Origin: Cyprinodon diabolis
Lineage: Eukaryota; Chordata; Actinopteri; Cyprinodontiformes; Cyprinodontidae
Assembly (NCBI GenBank): GCA_030533445.1
Contig: JARPUW010000300.1
Location: forward strand, 62,001-126,000
Reading direction: 5' to 3'
Length of the DNA stretch: 64,000 nucleotides
Of the stretch, positions 34,063-47,044 are shown piece by piece (within the stretch, counting starts at the first letter, position 1; the number at the start of each line of letters is the position of its first letter). Under the pieces are notes generated by a model, which worked only from the letters and a program-made list of their open reading frames with translations, was not told the origin of the DNA and did no database searches. The position numbers and the translations under genes are program-made.

Positions 34063-35869
34063 GGCAATGAGCAATATGCCAGAATGTATGAGTGTGTATA
34101 AGGAAGAGGCTTTTATTCTGTAGAGTCCCTGGAGTCTTATTTTGAAAGTCTATCATGGAAGTGCATCTAAAGATGGGTCATGCCCAGCAGTTATATAGAA
34201 TCAATTTCCAAATGTTAAATCACTGGTTTTCCATGTTATTAGGTGAATAGTTGCTGTATTACAGAGTAAATGGGAGACTTTTATTGTGAAATTTGCTCTG
34301 GGTGTGTTTTGAAAAGGTCACTAGAGTCTAATAAAAACAACCTGGAAGAGTTTGGGTCATAATGTTGAGCCATTTGCATCAATTAATGCATTAGTATAAT
34401 CTAGAGGCTTTTATTTTGTAGGGTCGCTGGAGTCTTATTTTGAAAGTCCAACAGAGTTGTGTTTATAGAAAATGTTCAGACCCGTCAATGATAGTTGATT
34501 ACTTTCCAATCGTTAAATCACTCTTTTTCCATGTTATTAGGGCAGTAGATGAAGCGGAAATGGGAGGCTTTTATTTTGAAATTTGCTATAGGGTGTGTTT
34601 TAAACAGTCTCCTAGAGTCTATTCTCTAAAACGGGGTTGAGTTTGGGTCATAATATTGAGCCATATAGGGCAATAAATATATGTAAAAAATATAGAGGCT
34701 TTTATTTTGTAGGGTCCCTGGAGTCTTATTTTGAAAGTCTATCAGTGCTGAGTGGCAAGGGAAGTGTCATGGACAGCAGTCATATAGTATCCATTTCCCA
34801 ATGTTAAATCAGTCCTTTCACCCTCCATTAGATTAATATGTGCTGTTTAAAACAGCAGAGGTAAAATCTGTTTGAAGCTTGGTAACCTTGACAACGCTTA
34901 ACGAGCCTCTCACTGACACAGACAACAGCTGCACTCACTATTGGTTTCTTCTTCCCAGGCTTTTTTGTATGGGAAGAACGGCAACGAAAACAAACGACTA
35001 CTGATCAAAAACCGTATGAGTTATTCAAAAAACATTTTCACCATGAGCATCAGCAATCCTTCGACTCCAAGTATACCAACTTTGGTGTATGTGTGTCATT
35101 CAGAACAATATTTATGACGACTTGAAAACACATAGTCTGATTCGTTTCTCTCCCATCTTCAGCTCAAAAAGAATGGAGAAAGGCTGAAACTCATCGACTT
35201 TAGGTTGGTCTGGAGGGTTTTTAAGGAAAAGTATTAATCCTACCGTAATTCCGAAGACATTGTGTGAGTCCAGAGGTTTCAGTCTACAAACTGACCAAAA
35301 ATGGTGACTGTAGCTCCAAATATGTGGCCGTGAGGGCGAGAATAAGATGTTTGATCTTAAAAAAATGGCCGCCTCACACTAAGATTTCAGCAGCTGCACT
35401 CTAGCAGGCTGCTGCAGAAGCTAACTGTCAGCTAGCTTCCAGGTGCTTACCCTCCGAACAAACGACTGCTGAGCAAAAACCGTAAAAGATATCTGAAAAA
35501 TTCTTTCAGTGAAAGCAACATCTATCCTTTGTCTCAGACTGGGGTAACCTTCATGTCTGTAGGTCTTTCACAACCCAAAACGAAGCACAAACAAAATGGT
35601 TGGCCCACCTGCTCCTCCCTTTGTTTGAACTGCAGGACCTCACTCTCACTCACCTTTTAGCTGCTAAAGCACCCCTCCGAACAAACGACTGCTGAGTAAA
35701 AACCGTAAAAGGTGTCTGAAAAATTCTTTTTATCTAAGCGACAGCTATATCTTGTCTTCAATTGGAGTAACTTTCATGGCTGTAGGTCATCTACAAACTG
35801 AATGGGAAGAGAAAGAAAAAGAAAAAACGTTTCATCACACCTAAGCTTCTAATTGAGCTAGCTGCAGCA

Positions 35870-38800
35870 GGTCACTGTCACTCAGCTTTCAGGTGCTTAA
35901 AATGTCCTCCGAACAAACGACTGCTGAGCAAAAACCGTATGAGTTATTCAAAAAATTTTTTCACCGTGAGCGTCAGACATCCTTCGACTCCAACTATGCC
36001 AACTTTGGTGTATGTGTGTCATTCAGAAAAATATTTATGACGAGTTTAAAACACATAGTCGGATTCGTTTTTCTCCCCTCTTCTGCTCCAAAACCAATGA
36101 AAAACGGCTCTGATTTTCATCGACTTTAGGTCGGTCTGGAGGGTTTTTAAGGAAAAGTATTAATCCTACCGTAATTCCGAAGATATTGTGTGGGTCCAGA
36201 GATTTCAGTCTACAAACTGACCAAAAATGGTGACTCTAGCTATAAATATGTGGCCGTGAGGGCGAGTTTAAAATGTTTTTTTGTGTTTAAAAAACGCCTG
36301 CCTCACACTCTAGCTTTTCAGTTGCTCCACTCTAGCAGGCTGGATTTTGCTAAAACTTTGTGGCGCTTGAGGTCTGATTATACAAAAACCGTAGCAGTTA
36401 TCAACATACCGTCTTCAGTTTTAAATAGACGAAGGATTTATCTACAAACTGAGCTTCAAACTGTTTTTCTAGGTGAATGTATGCCGACACAGTGAAGTGC
36501 TGTTTTTTATGCTTTTTTTTTCCTCTCCCCATTCATTTCCTATGGGATTTTTTTGCGACGTTTTCGCTAATAATTCGCAAACCTTCGGACTAATGAGAAA
36601 GTTTTATACAAGCACACATCACCCCATTGGTCCCGACGCGTGTGCCAACTTTGGGCCCGATCCGCCAAACCGTGCGGGACTAGTTACGCGCCGAAGTTTT
36701 GGGTATACGGGAGAATTATAATAACTAGAAAATTTCTAAAGAAATTTTGAGGGGGGCCACCTACTGCCCGTCTGGGGAACAGGGCCAATACGGCCCTGGC
36801 AAGTGATGTCGGGGCTCCCCAGACCAACTGCTTACGCCTTTGAGGGCTGCTGAGGGAAGGAAAGAGGGCTAGGTCATGGGCAAAGAGAGCTGTGTGCCAC
36901 TTGTGCTGAAATCTGGGAAATAGACGTGCACAGCGTATGATGCAAAAGGGTAATATGGGTTGTCCATATTGAACCGCAGTGGGTAAAGCTCAGTTGGTGG
37001 GCTCCGCCCGCCTGCTAGGAGCCCTTGCAGCGATGAAAAAAATCACCAATGGCGGGCTCTGCCCGCCTGCTAAGAGCCATTGCAGTGATGAAATCACCAA
37101 TGGCGGGCTCCGCCCGCCTTCTAAGAGCCATTGCAGTGATGAAATCACCAATGGCGGGCTCTGCCCGCCTTCTAAGAGCCATTGCAGTGATGAAATTACA
37201 AATGGCAATGAGCAATATGCCAGAATGTATGAGTGTGTATAAGGAAGAGGCTTTTATTCTGTAGAGTCCCTGGAGTCTTATTTTGAAAGTCTATCATGGA
37301 AGTGCATCTAAAGATGGGTCATGCCCAGCAGTTATATAGAATCAATTTCCAAATGTTAAATCACTGGTTTTCCATGTTATTAGGTGAATAGTTGCTGTAT
37401 TACAGAGTAAATGGGAGACTTTTATTGTGAAATTTGCTCTGGGTGTGTTTTGAAAAGGTCACTAGAGTCTAATAAAAACAACCTGGAAGAGTTTGGGTCA
37501 TAATGTTGAGCCATTTGCATCAATTAATGCATTAGTATAATCTAGAGGCTTTTATTTTGTAGGGTCGCTGGAGTCTTATTTTGAAAGTCCAACAGAGTTG
37601 TGTTTATAGAAAATGTTCAGACCCGTCAATGATAGTTGATTACTTTCCAATCGTTAAATCACTCTTTTTCCATGTTATTAGGGCAGTAGATGAAGCGGAA
37701 ATGGGAGGCTTTTATTTTGAAATTTGCTATAGGGTGTGTTTTAAACAGTCTCCTAGAGTCTATTCTCTAAAACGGGGTTGAGTTTGGGTCATAATATTGA
37801 GCCATATAGGGCAATAAATATATGTAAAAAATATAGAGGCTTTTATTTTGTAGGGTCCCTGGAGTCTTATTTTGAAAGTCTATCAGTGCTGAGTGGCAAG
37901 GGAAGTGTCATGGACAGCAGTCATATAGTATCCATTTCCCAATGTTAAATCAGTCCTTTCACCCTCCATTAGATTAATATGTGCTGTTTAAAACAGCAGA
38001 GGTAAAATCTGTTTGAAGCTTGGTAACCTTGACAACGCTTAACGAGCCTCTCACTGACACAGACAACAGCTGCACTCACTATTGGTTTCTTCTTCCCAGG
38101 CTTTTTTGTATGGGAAGAACGGCAACGAAAACAAACGACTACTGATCAAAAACCGTATGAGTTATTCAAAAAACATTTTCACCATAAGCATCAGCAATCC
38201 TTCGACTCCAAGTATACCAACTTTGGTGTATGTGTGTCATTCAGAACAATATTTATGACGACTTGAAAACACATAGTCTGATTCGTTTCTCTCCCATCTT
38301 CAGCTCAAAAAGAATGGAGAAAGGCTGAAACTCATCGACTTTAGGTTGGTCTGGAGGGTTTTTAAGGAAAAGTATTAATCCTACCGTAATTCCGAAGACA
38401 TTGTGTGAGTCCAGAGGTTTCAGTCTACAAACTGACCAAAAATGGTGACTGTAGCTCCAAATATGTGGCCGTGAGGGCGAGAATAAGATGTTTGATCTTA
38501 AAAAAATGGCCGCCTCACACTAAGATTTCAGCAGCTGCACTCTAGCAGGCTGCTGCAGAAGCTAACTGTCAGCTAGCTTCCAGGTGCTTACCCTCCGAAC
38601 AAACGACTGCTGAGCAAAAACCGTAAAAGATATCTGAAAAATTCTTTCAGTGAAAGCAACATCTATCCTTTGTCTCAGACTGGGGTAACCTTCATGTCTG
38701 TAGGTCTTTCACAACCCAAAACGAAGCACAAACAAAATGGTTGGCCCACCTGCTCCTCCCTTTGTTTGAACTGCAGGACCTCACTCTCACTCACCTTTTA

Positions 38801-39010
38801 GCTGCTAAAGCACCCCTCCGAACAAACGACTGCTGAGTAAAAACCGTAAAAGGTGTCTGAAAAATTCTTTTTATCTAAGCGACAGCTATATCTTGTCTTC
38901 AATTGGAGTAACTTTCATGGCTGTAGGTCATCTACAAACTGAATGGGAAGAGAAAGAAAAAGAAAAAACGTTTCATCACACCTAAGCTTCTAATTGAGCT
39001 AGCTGCAGCA
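35870..39010 (+). repeat. Megasatellite unit 12 (class B, 3,141 bp, no 66-bp hairpin)
   Basis: This class B unit has no 66-bp hairpin and four GC hairpins in a 208-bp VNTR like units 1 and 18. CAGACATCC near 35976 is shared with unit 4. CACCATAAGCATC near 38180 is private. Confidence 0.97.
36996..37203 (+). repeat. 51-bp hairpin VNTR, unit 12 (4 GC hairpins, 208 bp)
   Basis: Class B form; two of the four loops are TCT (second and fourth hairpin). Confidence 0.94.
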
Positions 39011-39864
39011 GGTCACTGTCACTCAGCTTTCAGGTGCTTAAAATGTCCTCCGAACAAACGACTGCTGAGCAAAAACCGTATGAGTTATTCAAAAAATTTT
39101 TTCACCGTGAGCGTCAGTCATCCTTCGACTCCAACTATGCCAACTTTGGTGTATGTGTGTCATTCAGAAAAATATTTATGACGAGTTTAAAACACATAGT
39201 CGGATTCGTTTTTCTCCCCTCTTCTGCTCCAAAACCAATGAAAAACGGCTCTGATTTTCATCGACTTTAGGTCGGTCTGGAGGGTTTTTAAGGAAAAGTA
39301 TTAATCCTACCGTAATTCCGAAGATATTGTGTGGGTCCAGAGATTTCAGTCTACAAACTGACCAAAAATGGTGACTCTAGCTATAAATATGTGGCCGTGA
39401 GGGCGAGTTTAAAATGTTTTTTTGTGTTTAAAAAACGCCTGCCTCACACTCTAGCTTTTCAGTTGCTCCACTCTAGCAGGCTGGATTTTGCTAAAACTTT
39501 GTGGCGCTTGAGGTCTGATTATACAAAAACCATAGCAGTTATCAACATACCGTCTTCAGTTTTAAATAGACGAAGGATTTATCTACAAACTGAGCTTTAA
39601 ACTGTTTTTCTAGGTGAATGTATGCCGACACAGTGAAGCGCTGTTTTTTATGCTTTTTTTTCCCTCTCCCCATTCATTTCCTATGGGATTTTTTTGCGAC
39701 GTTTTCGCTAATAATTCGCAAACCTTCGGACTAATGAGAAAGTTTTATACAAGCACACATCACCCCATTGGTCCCGACGCGTGTGCCAACTTTGGGCCCG
39801 ATCCGCCAAACCGTGCGGGACTAGTTACGCGCCGAAGTTTTGGGTATACGGGAGAATTATAATA

Positions 39865-40128
39865 ATAATACGCGGAATAAATATGTGCAATAGTAGTAGG
39901 TGGGCCATGCCTTCGGCATGTGGCCCCCCAATAATACGCGGAATAAATATGTGCAATAGTAGTAGGTGGGCCATGCCTTCGGCATGTGGCCCCCCAATAA
40001 TACGCGGAATAAATATGTGCAATAGTAGTAGGTGGGCCATGCCTTCGGCATGTGGCCCCCCAATAATACGCGGAATAAATATGTGCAATAGTAGTAGGTG
40101 GGCCATGCCTTCGGCATGTGGCCCCCCA
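39865..40128 (+). repeat. 66-bp hairpin element, unit 13 (4 copies)
   Basis: Four copies at exactly 66 bp with no differences that I can see, so this expansion looks very recent. Because 66 is a multiple of three, it lengthens the reverse open frame here to 271 codons. Confidence 0.96.
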
Positions 40129-40400
40129 ACTAGAAAATTTCTAAAGAAATTTTGAGGGGGGCCACCTACTGCCCGTCTTGGGAACCGGGCCAATACGGCC
40201 CTGGCAAGTGACGTCGGGGCTCCCCAGACCAACTGCTTACGCCTTTGAGGGCTGCTGAGGGAAGGAAAGAGGGCAAGTTCATGGGCAAAGAGAGCTGTGT
40301 GCCACTTGTGCTGACATCTGGGAAATAGACGTGCACAGCGTATGATGCACAAGGGTAATATGGGTTGTCCATATTGAAACACAGTGGGTAAAGCCCAGTT

Positions 40401-40635
40401 GGCGGGCTTCGCCCGCCTGCTAGGAGCCATCTCAGTGAAGAAAAAAATCACCAATGGCGGGCTCTGCCCGCCTTCTAAGAGCCATTGCAGTGATGAAATC
40501 ACCAATGGCGGGCTCCGCCCGCCTGCTAAGAGCCATTGCAGTGATGTAATCACCTTTGGCGGGCTCCGCCCGCCTGTTACCATTGGCGGGCTCCGCCCGC
40601 CTTCTAAGAGCCATTGCAGTGATGAAATCACCAAT
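40401..40635 (+). repeat. 51-bp hairpin VNTR, unit 13 (5 GC hairpins, 235 bp)
   Basis: Standard class A form with a TTC first loop. Confidence 0.94.
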
Positions 40636-42443
40636 GGCAATGAGCAATATGCCAGAATGTATGAGTGTGTATAAGGAAGAGGCTTTTATTCTGTAGAGTC
40701 CTTGTAGTCTTATTTTGAAAGTCTATCATGAATGTGCATCAAAAGATGGGTCACGCCCAGCAGTGATATAGAATCCATTTCCAAATGTTAAATCACTGGT
40801 TTTCCATGTTATTAGGTGAATAGTTGCTGTATTACAGAGTAAATGGGAGACTTTTATTGTGAAATTTGCTCTGGGGTGTGTTTTGAAAAGGTCACTAGAG
40901 TCTAATAAAAACAACCTGGAAGAGTTTGGGTCATAATGTTGAGCCATTTGCATCAATTAATGCATTAGTATAATCTAGAGGCTTTTATTTTGTAGGGTCG
41001 CTGGAGTCTTATTTTGAAAGTCCAACAGAGTTGTGTTTATAGAAAATGTTCAGACCCGTCAATGATAGTTGATTAGTTTCCAATCGTTAAATCACTCTTT
41101 TTCCATGTTATTAGGGCAGTAGATGAAGCGGAAATGGGAGGCTTTTATTTTGAAATTTGCTATAGGGTGTGTTTTAAACAGTCTCCTAGAGTCTTTTCTC
41201 TAAAACGGGGTTGAGTTTGGGTCATAATGTTGAGCCATATAGGGCAATAAATATATGTAAAAAATATAGAGGCTTTTATTTTGTAGGGTCCCTGGAGTCT
41301 TATTTTGAAAGTCTATCAGTGCTGAGTGGCAAGGGAAGTGTCATGGACAGCAGTCATATAGTATCCATTTCCCAATGTTAAATCAGTCCTTTCACCCTCC
41401 ATTAGATTAATATGTGCTGTTTAAAACAGCAGAGGTAAAATCTCTTTGAAGCTTGGTAACCTTGACAACGCTTAACGAGCCTCTCACTGACACAGACAAC
41501 AGCTGCACTCACTATTGGTTTCTTCTTCCCAGGCTTTTTTGTATGGGAAGAACGGCACCGAACAAACGACTACTGATCAAAAACCGTATGAGTTATTCAA
41601 AAAACATTTTCACCATGAGCATCAGCAATCCTTCGACTCCAACTATACCAACTTTGGTGTATGTGTGTCATTCAGAAAAATATTTATGACGAGTTGAAAA
41701 CACATAGTCTGATTCGTTTCTCTCCCATCTTCAGCTCAAAAAGAATAGAGAAAGGCTGAAACTCTCATCGACTTTAGGTTGGTCTGGAGGGTTTTTAAGG
41801 AAAAGTATTAATCCTACCGTAATTCCGAAGACATTGTGTGAGTCCAGAGGTTTCAGTCTACAAACTGACCAAAAATGGTGACTGTAGCTCCAAATATGTG
41901 GCCGTGAGGGCGAGAATAAGATGTTTGATCTGAAAAAAATGGCCGCCTCACACTAAGATTTCAGCAGCTGCACTCTAGCAGGCTGCTGCAGAAGCTAACT
42001 GTCAGCTAGCTTCCAGGTGCTTACCCTCCGAACAAACGACTGCTGAGCAAAAACCGTAAAAGATATCTGAAAAATTCTTTCAGTGAAAGCAACATCTATC
42101 CTTTGTCTCAGACTGGGGTAACCTTCATGTCTGTAGGTCTTTCACAACCCAAAACGAAGCACAAACAAAATGGTTGGCCCACCTGCTCCTCCCTTTCTTT
42201 TAACTGCAGGACCTCACTCTCACTCACCTTTTAGCTGCTAAAGCACCCCTCCGAACAAACGACTGCTGAGTAAAAACCGTAAAAGGTATCTGAAAAATTC
42301 TTTTTATCTAAGCGACAGCTATATCTTGTCTTCGATTGGAGTAACTTTCATGGCTGTAGGTCATCTACAAACTGAATGGGAAGAGAAAGAAAAAGAAAAA
42401 ACGTTTCATCACACATAAGCTTCTAATTGAGCTAGCTGCAGCA

Positions 42444-45400
42444 GGTCACTGTCACTCAGCTTTCAGGTGCTTAAAATGTCCTCCGAACAAACGACTGCTG
42501 AGCAAAAACCGTATGAGTTATTCAAAAAATTTTTTCACCGTGAGCGTCAGTCATCCTTCGACTCCAACTATGCCAACTTTGGTGTATGTGTGTCATTCAG
42601 AAAAATATTTATGACGAGTTTAAAACACATAGTCTGATTCGTTTTTCTCCCCTCTTCTGCTCCAAAACCAATGAAAAACGGCTCTGATTTTCATCGACTT
42701 TAGGTCGGTCTGGAGGGTTTTTAAGGAAAAGTATTAATCCTACCGTAATTCCGAAGATATTGTGTGGGTCCAGAGATTTCAGTCTACAAACTGACCAAAA
42801 ATGGTGACTCTAGCTATAAATATGTGGCCGTGAGGGCGAGTTTAAAATGTTTTTTTGTGTTTAAAAAACGCCTGCCTCACACTCTAGCTTTTCAGTTGCT
42901 CCACTCTAGCAGGCTGGATTTTGCTAAAACTTTGTGGCGCTTGAGGTCTGATTATACAAAAACCGTAGCAGTTATCAACATACCGTCTTCAGTTTTAAAT
43001 AGACGAAGGATTTATCTACAAACTGAGCTTCAAACTGTTTTTCTAGGTGAATGTATGCCGACACAGTGAAGTGCTGTTTTTTATGCTTTTTTTTTCCTCT
43101 CCCCATTCATTTCCTATGGGATTTTTTTGCGACGTTTTCGCTAATAATTCGCAAACCTTCGGACTAATGAGAAAGTTTTATACAAGCACACATCACCCCA
43201 TTGGTCCCGACGCGTGTGCCAACTTTGGGCCCGATCCGCCAAACCGTGCGGGACTAGTTACGCGCCGAAGTTTTGGGTATACGGGAGAATTATAATAATA
43301 ACTAGAAAATTTCTAAAGAAATTTTGAGGGGGGCCACCTACTGCCCGTCTGGGGAACCGGGCCAATACGGCCCTGGCAAGTGACGTCGGGGCTCCCCAGA
43401 CCAACTGCTTACGCCTTTGAGGGCTGCTGAGGGAAGGAAAGAGGGCAAGTTCATGGGCAAAGAGAGCTGTGTGCCACTTGTGCTGAAATCTGGGAAATAG
43501 ACGTGCACAGAGTATGATGCACAAGGGTAATATGGGTTGTCCATATTGAAACACAGTGGGTAAAGCCCAGTTGGCGGGCTTCGCCCGCCTGCTAGGAGCC
43601 ATCTCAGTGAAGAAAAAAATCACCAATGGCGGGCTCTGCCCGCCTTCTAAGAGCCATTGCAGTGATGAAATCACCAATGGCGGGCTCCGCCCGCCTGCTA
43701 AGAGCCATTGCAGTGATGTAATCACCTTTGGCGGGCTCCGCCCGCCTGTTACCATTGGCGGGCTCCGCCCGCCTTCTAAGAGCCATTGCAGTGATGAAAT
43801 CACCAATGGCAATGAGCAATATGCCAGAATGTATGAGTGTGTATAAGGAAGAGGCTTTTATTCTGTAGAGTCCTTGTAGTCTTATTTTGAAAGTCTATCA
43901 TGAATGTGCATCAAAAGATGGGTCACGCCCAGCAGTGATATAGAATCCATTTCCAAATGTTAAATCACTGGTTTTCCATGTTATTAGGTGAATAGTTGCT
44001 GTATTACAGAGTAAATGGGAGACTTTTATTGTGAAATTTGCTCTGGGGTGTGTTTTGAAAAGGTCACTAGAGTCTAATAAAAACAACCTGGAAGAGTTTG
44101 GGTCATAATGTTGAGCCATTTGCATCAATTAATGCATTACTATAATCTAGAGGCTTTTATTTTGTAGGGTCCCTGGAGTCTTATTTTGAAAGTCCAACAG
44201 AGTTGTGTTTATAGAAAATGTTCAGACCCGTCAATGATAGTTGATTACTTTCCAATCGTTAAATCACTCTTTTTCCATGTTATTAGGGCAGTAGATGAAG
44301 CGGAAATGGGAGGCTTTTATTTTGAAATTTGCTATAGGGTGTGTTTTAAACAGTCTCCTAGAGTCTATTCTCTAAAACGGGGTTGAGTTTGGGTCATAAT
44401 GTTGAGCCATATAGAGCAATAAATATATGTAAAAAATATAGAGGCTTTTATTTTGTAGGGTCCCTGGAGTCTTATTTTGAAAGTCTATCAGTGCTGAGTG
44501 GCAAGGGAAGTGTCATGTACAGCAGTCATATAGTATCCATTTCCCAATGTTAAATCAGTCCTTTCACCCTCCATTAGATTAATATGTGCTGTTTAAAACA
44601 GCAGAGGTAAAATCTGTTTGAAGCTTGGTAACCTTGACAACGCTTAACGAGCCTCTCACTGACACAGACAACAGCTGCACTCACTATTGGTTTCTTCTTC
44701 CCAGGCTTTTTTGTATGGGAAGAACGGCACCGAACAAACGACTACTGATCAAAAACCGTATGAGTTATTCAAAAAACATTTTCACCATGAGCATCAGCAA
44801 TCCTTCGACTCCAACTATACCAACTTTGGTGTATGTGTGTCATTCAGAAAAATATTTATGACGAGTTGAAAACACATAGTCTGATTCGTTTTTCTCCCAT
44901 CTTCAGCTCAAAAAGAATGGAGAAAGGCTGAAACTCTCATCCACTTTAGGTTGGTCTGGAGGGTTTTTAAGGCAAAGTATTAATCCTACCGTAATTCCGA
45001 AGACATTGTGTGAGTCCAGAGGTTTCAGTCTACAAACTGACCAAAAATGGTGACTGTAGCTCCAAATATGTGGCCGTGAGGGCGAGAATAAGATGTTTGA
45101 TCTTAAAAAATGGCCGCCTCACACTAAGATTTCAGCAGCTGCACTCTAGCAGGCTGCTGCAGAAGCTAACTGTCAGCTAGCTTCCAGGTGCTTACCCTCC
45201 GAACAAACGACTGCTGAGCAAAAACCGTAAAAGATATCTGAAAAATTCTTTCAGTGAAAGCAACATCTATCCTTTGTCTCAGACTGGGGTAACCTTCATG
45301 TCTGTAGGTCTTTCACAACCCAAAACGAAGCACAAACAAAATGGTTGGCCCACCTGCTCCTCCCTTTGTTTGAACTGCAGGACCTCACTCTCACTCACCT

Positions 45401-45614
45401 TTTAGCTGCTAAAGCACCCCTCCGAACAAACGACTGCTGAGTAAAAACCGTAAAAGGTATCTGAAAAATTCTTTTTATCTAAGCGACAGCTATATCTTGT
45501 CTTCAATTGGAGTAACTTTCATGGCTGTAGGTCATCTACAAACTGAATGGGAAGAGAAAGAAAAAGAAAAAACGTTTCATCACACCTAAGCTTCTAATTG
45601 AGCTAGCTGCAGCA
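42444..45614 (+). repeat. Megasatellite unit 14 (class A, 3,171 bp, no 66-bp hairpin)
   Basis: No 66-bp hairpin, five GC hairpins. GCACAGAGTATG near 43505 is private. GTCATGTACAG near 44513 is shared with unit 2. CTCTCATCCACTTTAGG and AAGGCAAAGTATT near 44935-44980 are shared with the right end of unit 16, a sign of exchange between units two apart. Confidence 0.97.
43573..43807 (+). repeat. 51-bp hairpin VNTR, unit 14 (5 GC hairpins, 235 bp)
   Basis: Standard class A form, matching unit 13. Confidence 0.94.
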
Positions 45615-46471
45615 GGTCACTGTCACTCAGCTTTCAGGTGCTTAAAATGTCCTCCGAACAAACGACTGCTGAGCAAAAACCGTATGAGTTATTCAAAAAA
45701 TTTTTTCACCGTGAGCGTCAGTCATCCTTCGACTCCAACTATGCCAACTTTGGTGTATGTGTGTCATTCAGAAAAATATTTATGACGAGTTTAAAACACA
45801 TAGTCGGATTCGTTTTTCTCCCCTCTTCTGCTCCAAAACCAATGAAAAACGGCTCTGATTTTCATCGACTTTAGGTCGGTCTGGAGGGTTTTTAAGGAAA
45901 AGTATTAATCCTACCGTAATTCCGAAGATATTGTGTGGGTCCAGAGATTTCAGTCTACAAACTGACCAAAAATGGTGACTCTAGCTATAAATATGTGGCC
46001 GTGAGGGCGAGTTTAAAATGTTTTTTTGTGTTTAAAAAACGCCTGCCTCACACTCTAGCTTTTCAGTTGCTCCACTCTAGCAGGCTGGATTTTGCTAAAA
46101 CTTTGTGGCGCTTGAGGTCTGATTATACAAAAACCGTAGCAGTTATCAACATACCGTCTTCAGTTTTAAATAGACGAAGGATTTATCTACAAACTGAGCT
46201 TCAAACTGTTTTTCTAGGTGAATGTATGCCGACACAGTGAAGTGCTGTTTTTTATGCTTTTTTTTTCCTCTCCCCATTCATTTCCTATGGGATTTTTTTG
46301 CGACGTTTTCGCTAATAATTCGCAAACCTTCGGACTAATGAGAAAGTTTTATACAAGCACACATCACCCCATTGGTCCCGACGCGTGTGCCAACTTTGGG
46401 CCCGATCCGCCAAACCGTGCGGGACTAGTTACGCGCCGAAGTTTTGGGTATACGGGAGAATTATAATAATA

Positions 46472-46537
46472 ATAATACGCGGAATAAATATGTGCAATAG
46501 TAGTAGGTGGGCCATGCCTTCGGCATGTGGCCCCCCA
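46472..46537 (+). repeat. 66-bp hairpin element, unit 15 (1 copy)
   Basis: A single copy with the standard sequence. Confidence 0.93.
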
Positions 46538-46809
46538 ACTAGAAAATTTCTAAAGAAATTTTGAGGGGGGCCACCTACTGCCCGTCTGGGGAACCGGGCC
46601 AATACGGCCCTGGCAAGTGACGTCGGGGCTCCCCAGACCAACTGCTTACGCCTTTGAGGGCTGCTGAGGGAAGGAAAGAGGGCAAGTTCATGGGCAAAGA
46701 GAGCTGTGTGCCACTTGTGCTGAAATCTGGGAAATAGACGTGCACAGCGTATGATGCACAAGGGTAATATGGGTTGTCCATATTGAAACACAGTGGGTAA
46801 AGCCCAGTT

Positions 46810-47044
46810 GGCGGGCTTTGCCCGCCTGCTAGGAGCCATCTCAGTGAAGAAAAAAATCACCAATGGCGGGCTCTGCCCGCCTTCTAAGAGCCATTGCAGT
46901 GATGAAATCACCAATGGCGGGCTCCGCCCGCCTGCTAAGAGCCATTGCAGTGATGTAATCACCTTTGGCGGGCTCCGCCTGCCTGTTACCATTGGCGGGC
47001 TCCGCCCGCCTTCTAAGAGCCATTGCAGTGATGAAATCACCAAT
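46810..47044 (+). repeat. 51-bp hairpin VNTR, unit 15 (5 GC hairpins, 235 bp)
   Basis: Class A form with a TTT first loop; the fourth hairpin has GCCTGCC, a stem change that would leave a G-T wobble. Confidence 0.94.

Larger units (their letters stand above)
32707..35869 (+). repeat. Megasatellite unit 11 (A-to-B recombinant, 3,163 bp)
   Basis: The part left of the VNTR, including its first hairpins, is class A (CCCAGTTGGCGGGCTTCG, CTCAGTGAAG). The part right of it is class B (ATCTAAAGATG, GTTATATAGAATCAA, GGTCGCTGG). Only three GC hairpins remain. The T-run after AAAATG near 33111 has one extra T, shared only with unit 18. Confidence 0.96.
39011..42443 (+). repeat. Megasatellite unit 13 (class A, four 66-bp hairpins, 3,433 bp)
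   Basis: The only unit with four perfect 66-bp hairpin copies (264 bp). It has five GC hairpins. GAGCTTTAAACTG near 39593 places an in-frame stop late in the 101-codon frame, and GATTAGTTTCC near 41072 breaks the short frame in the second sub-repeat. CCCGTCTTGGGAACC is shared with unit 11, and GGTCGCTGG near 40997 is a class B mark. Confidence 0.97.
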
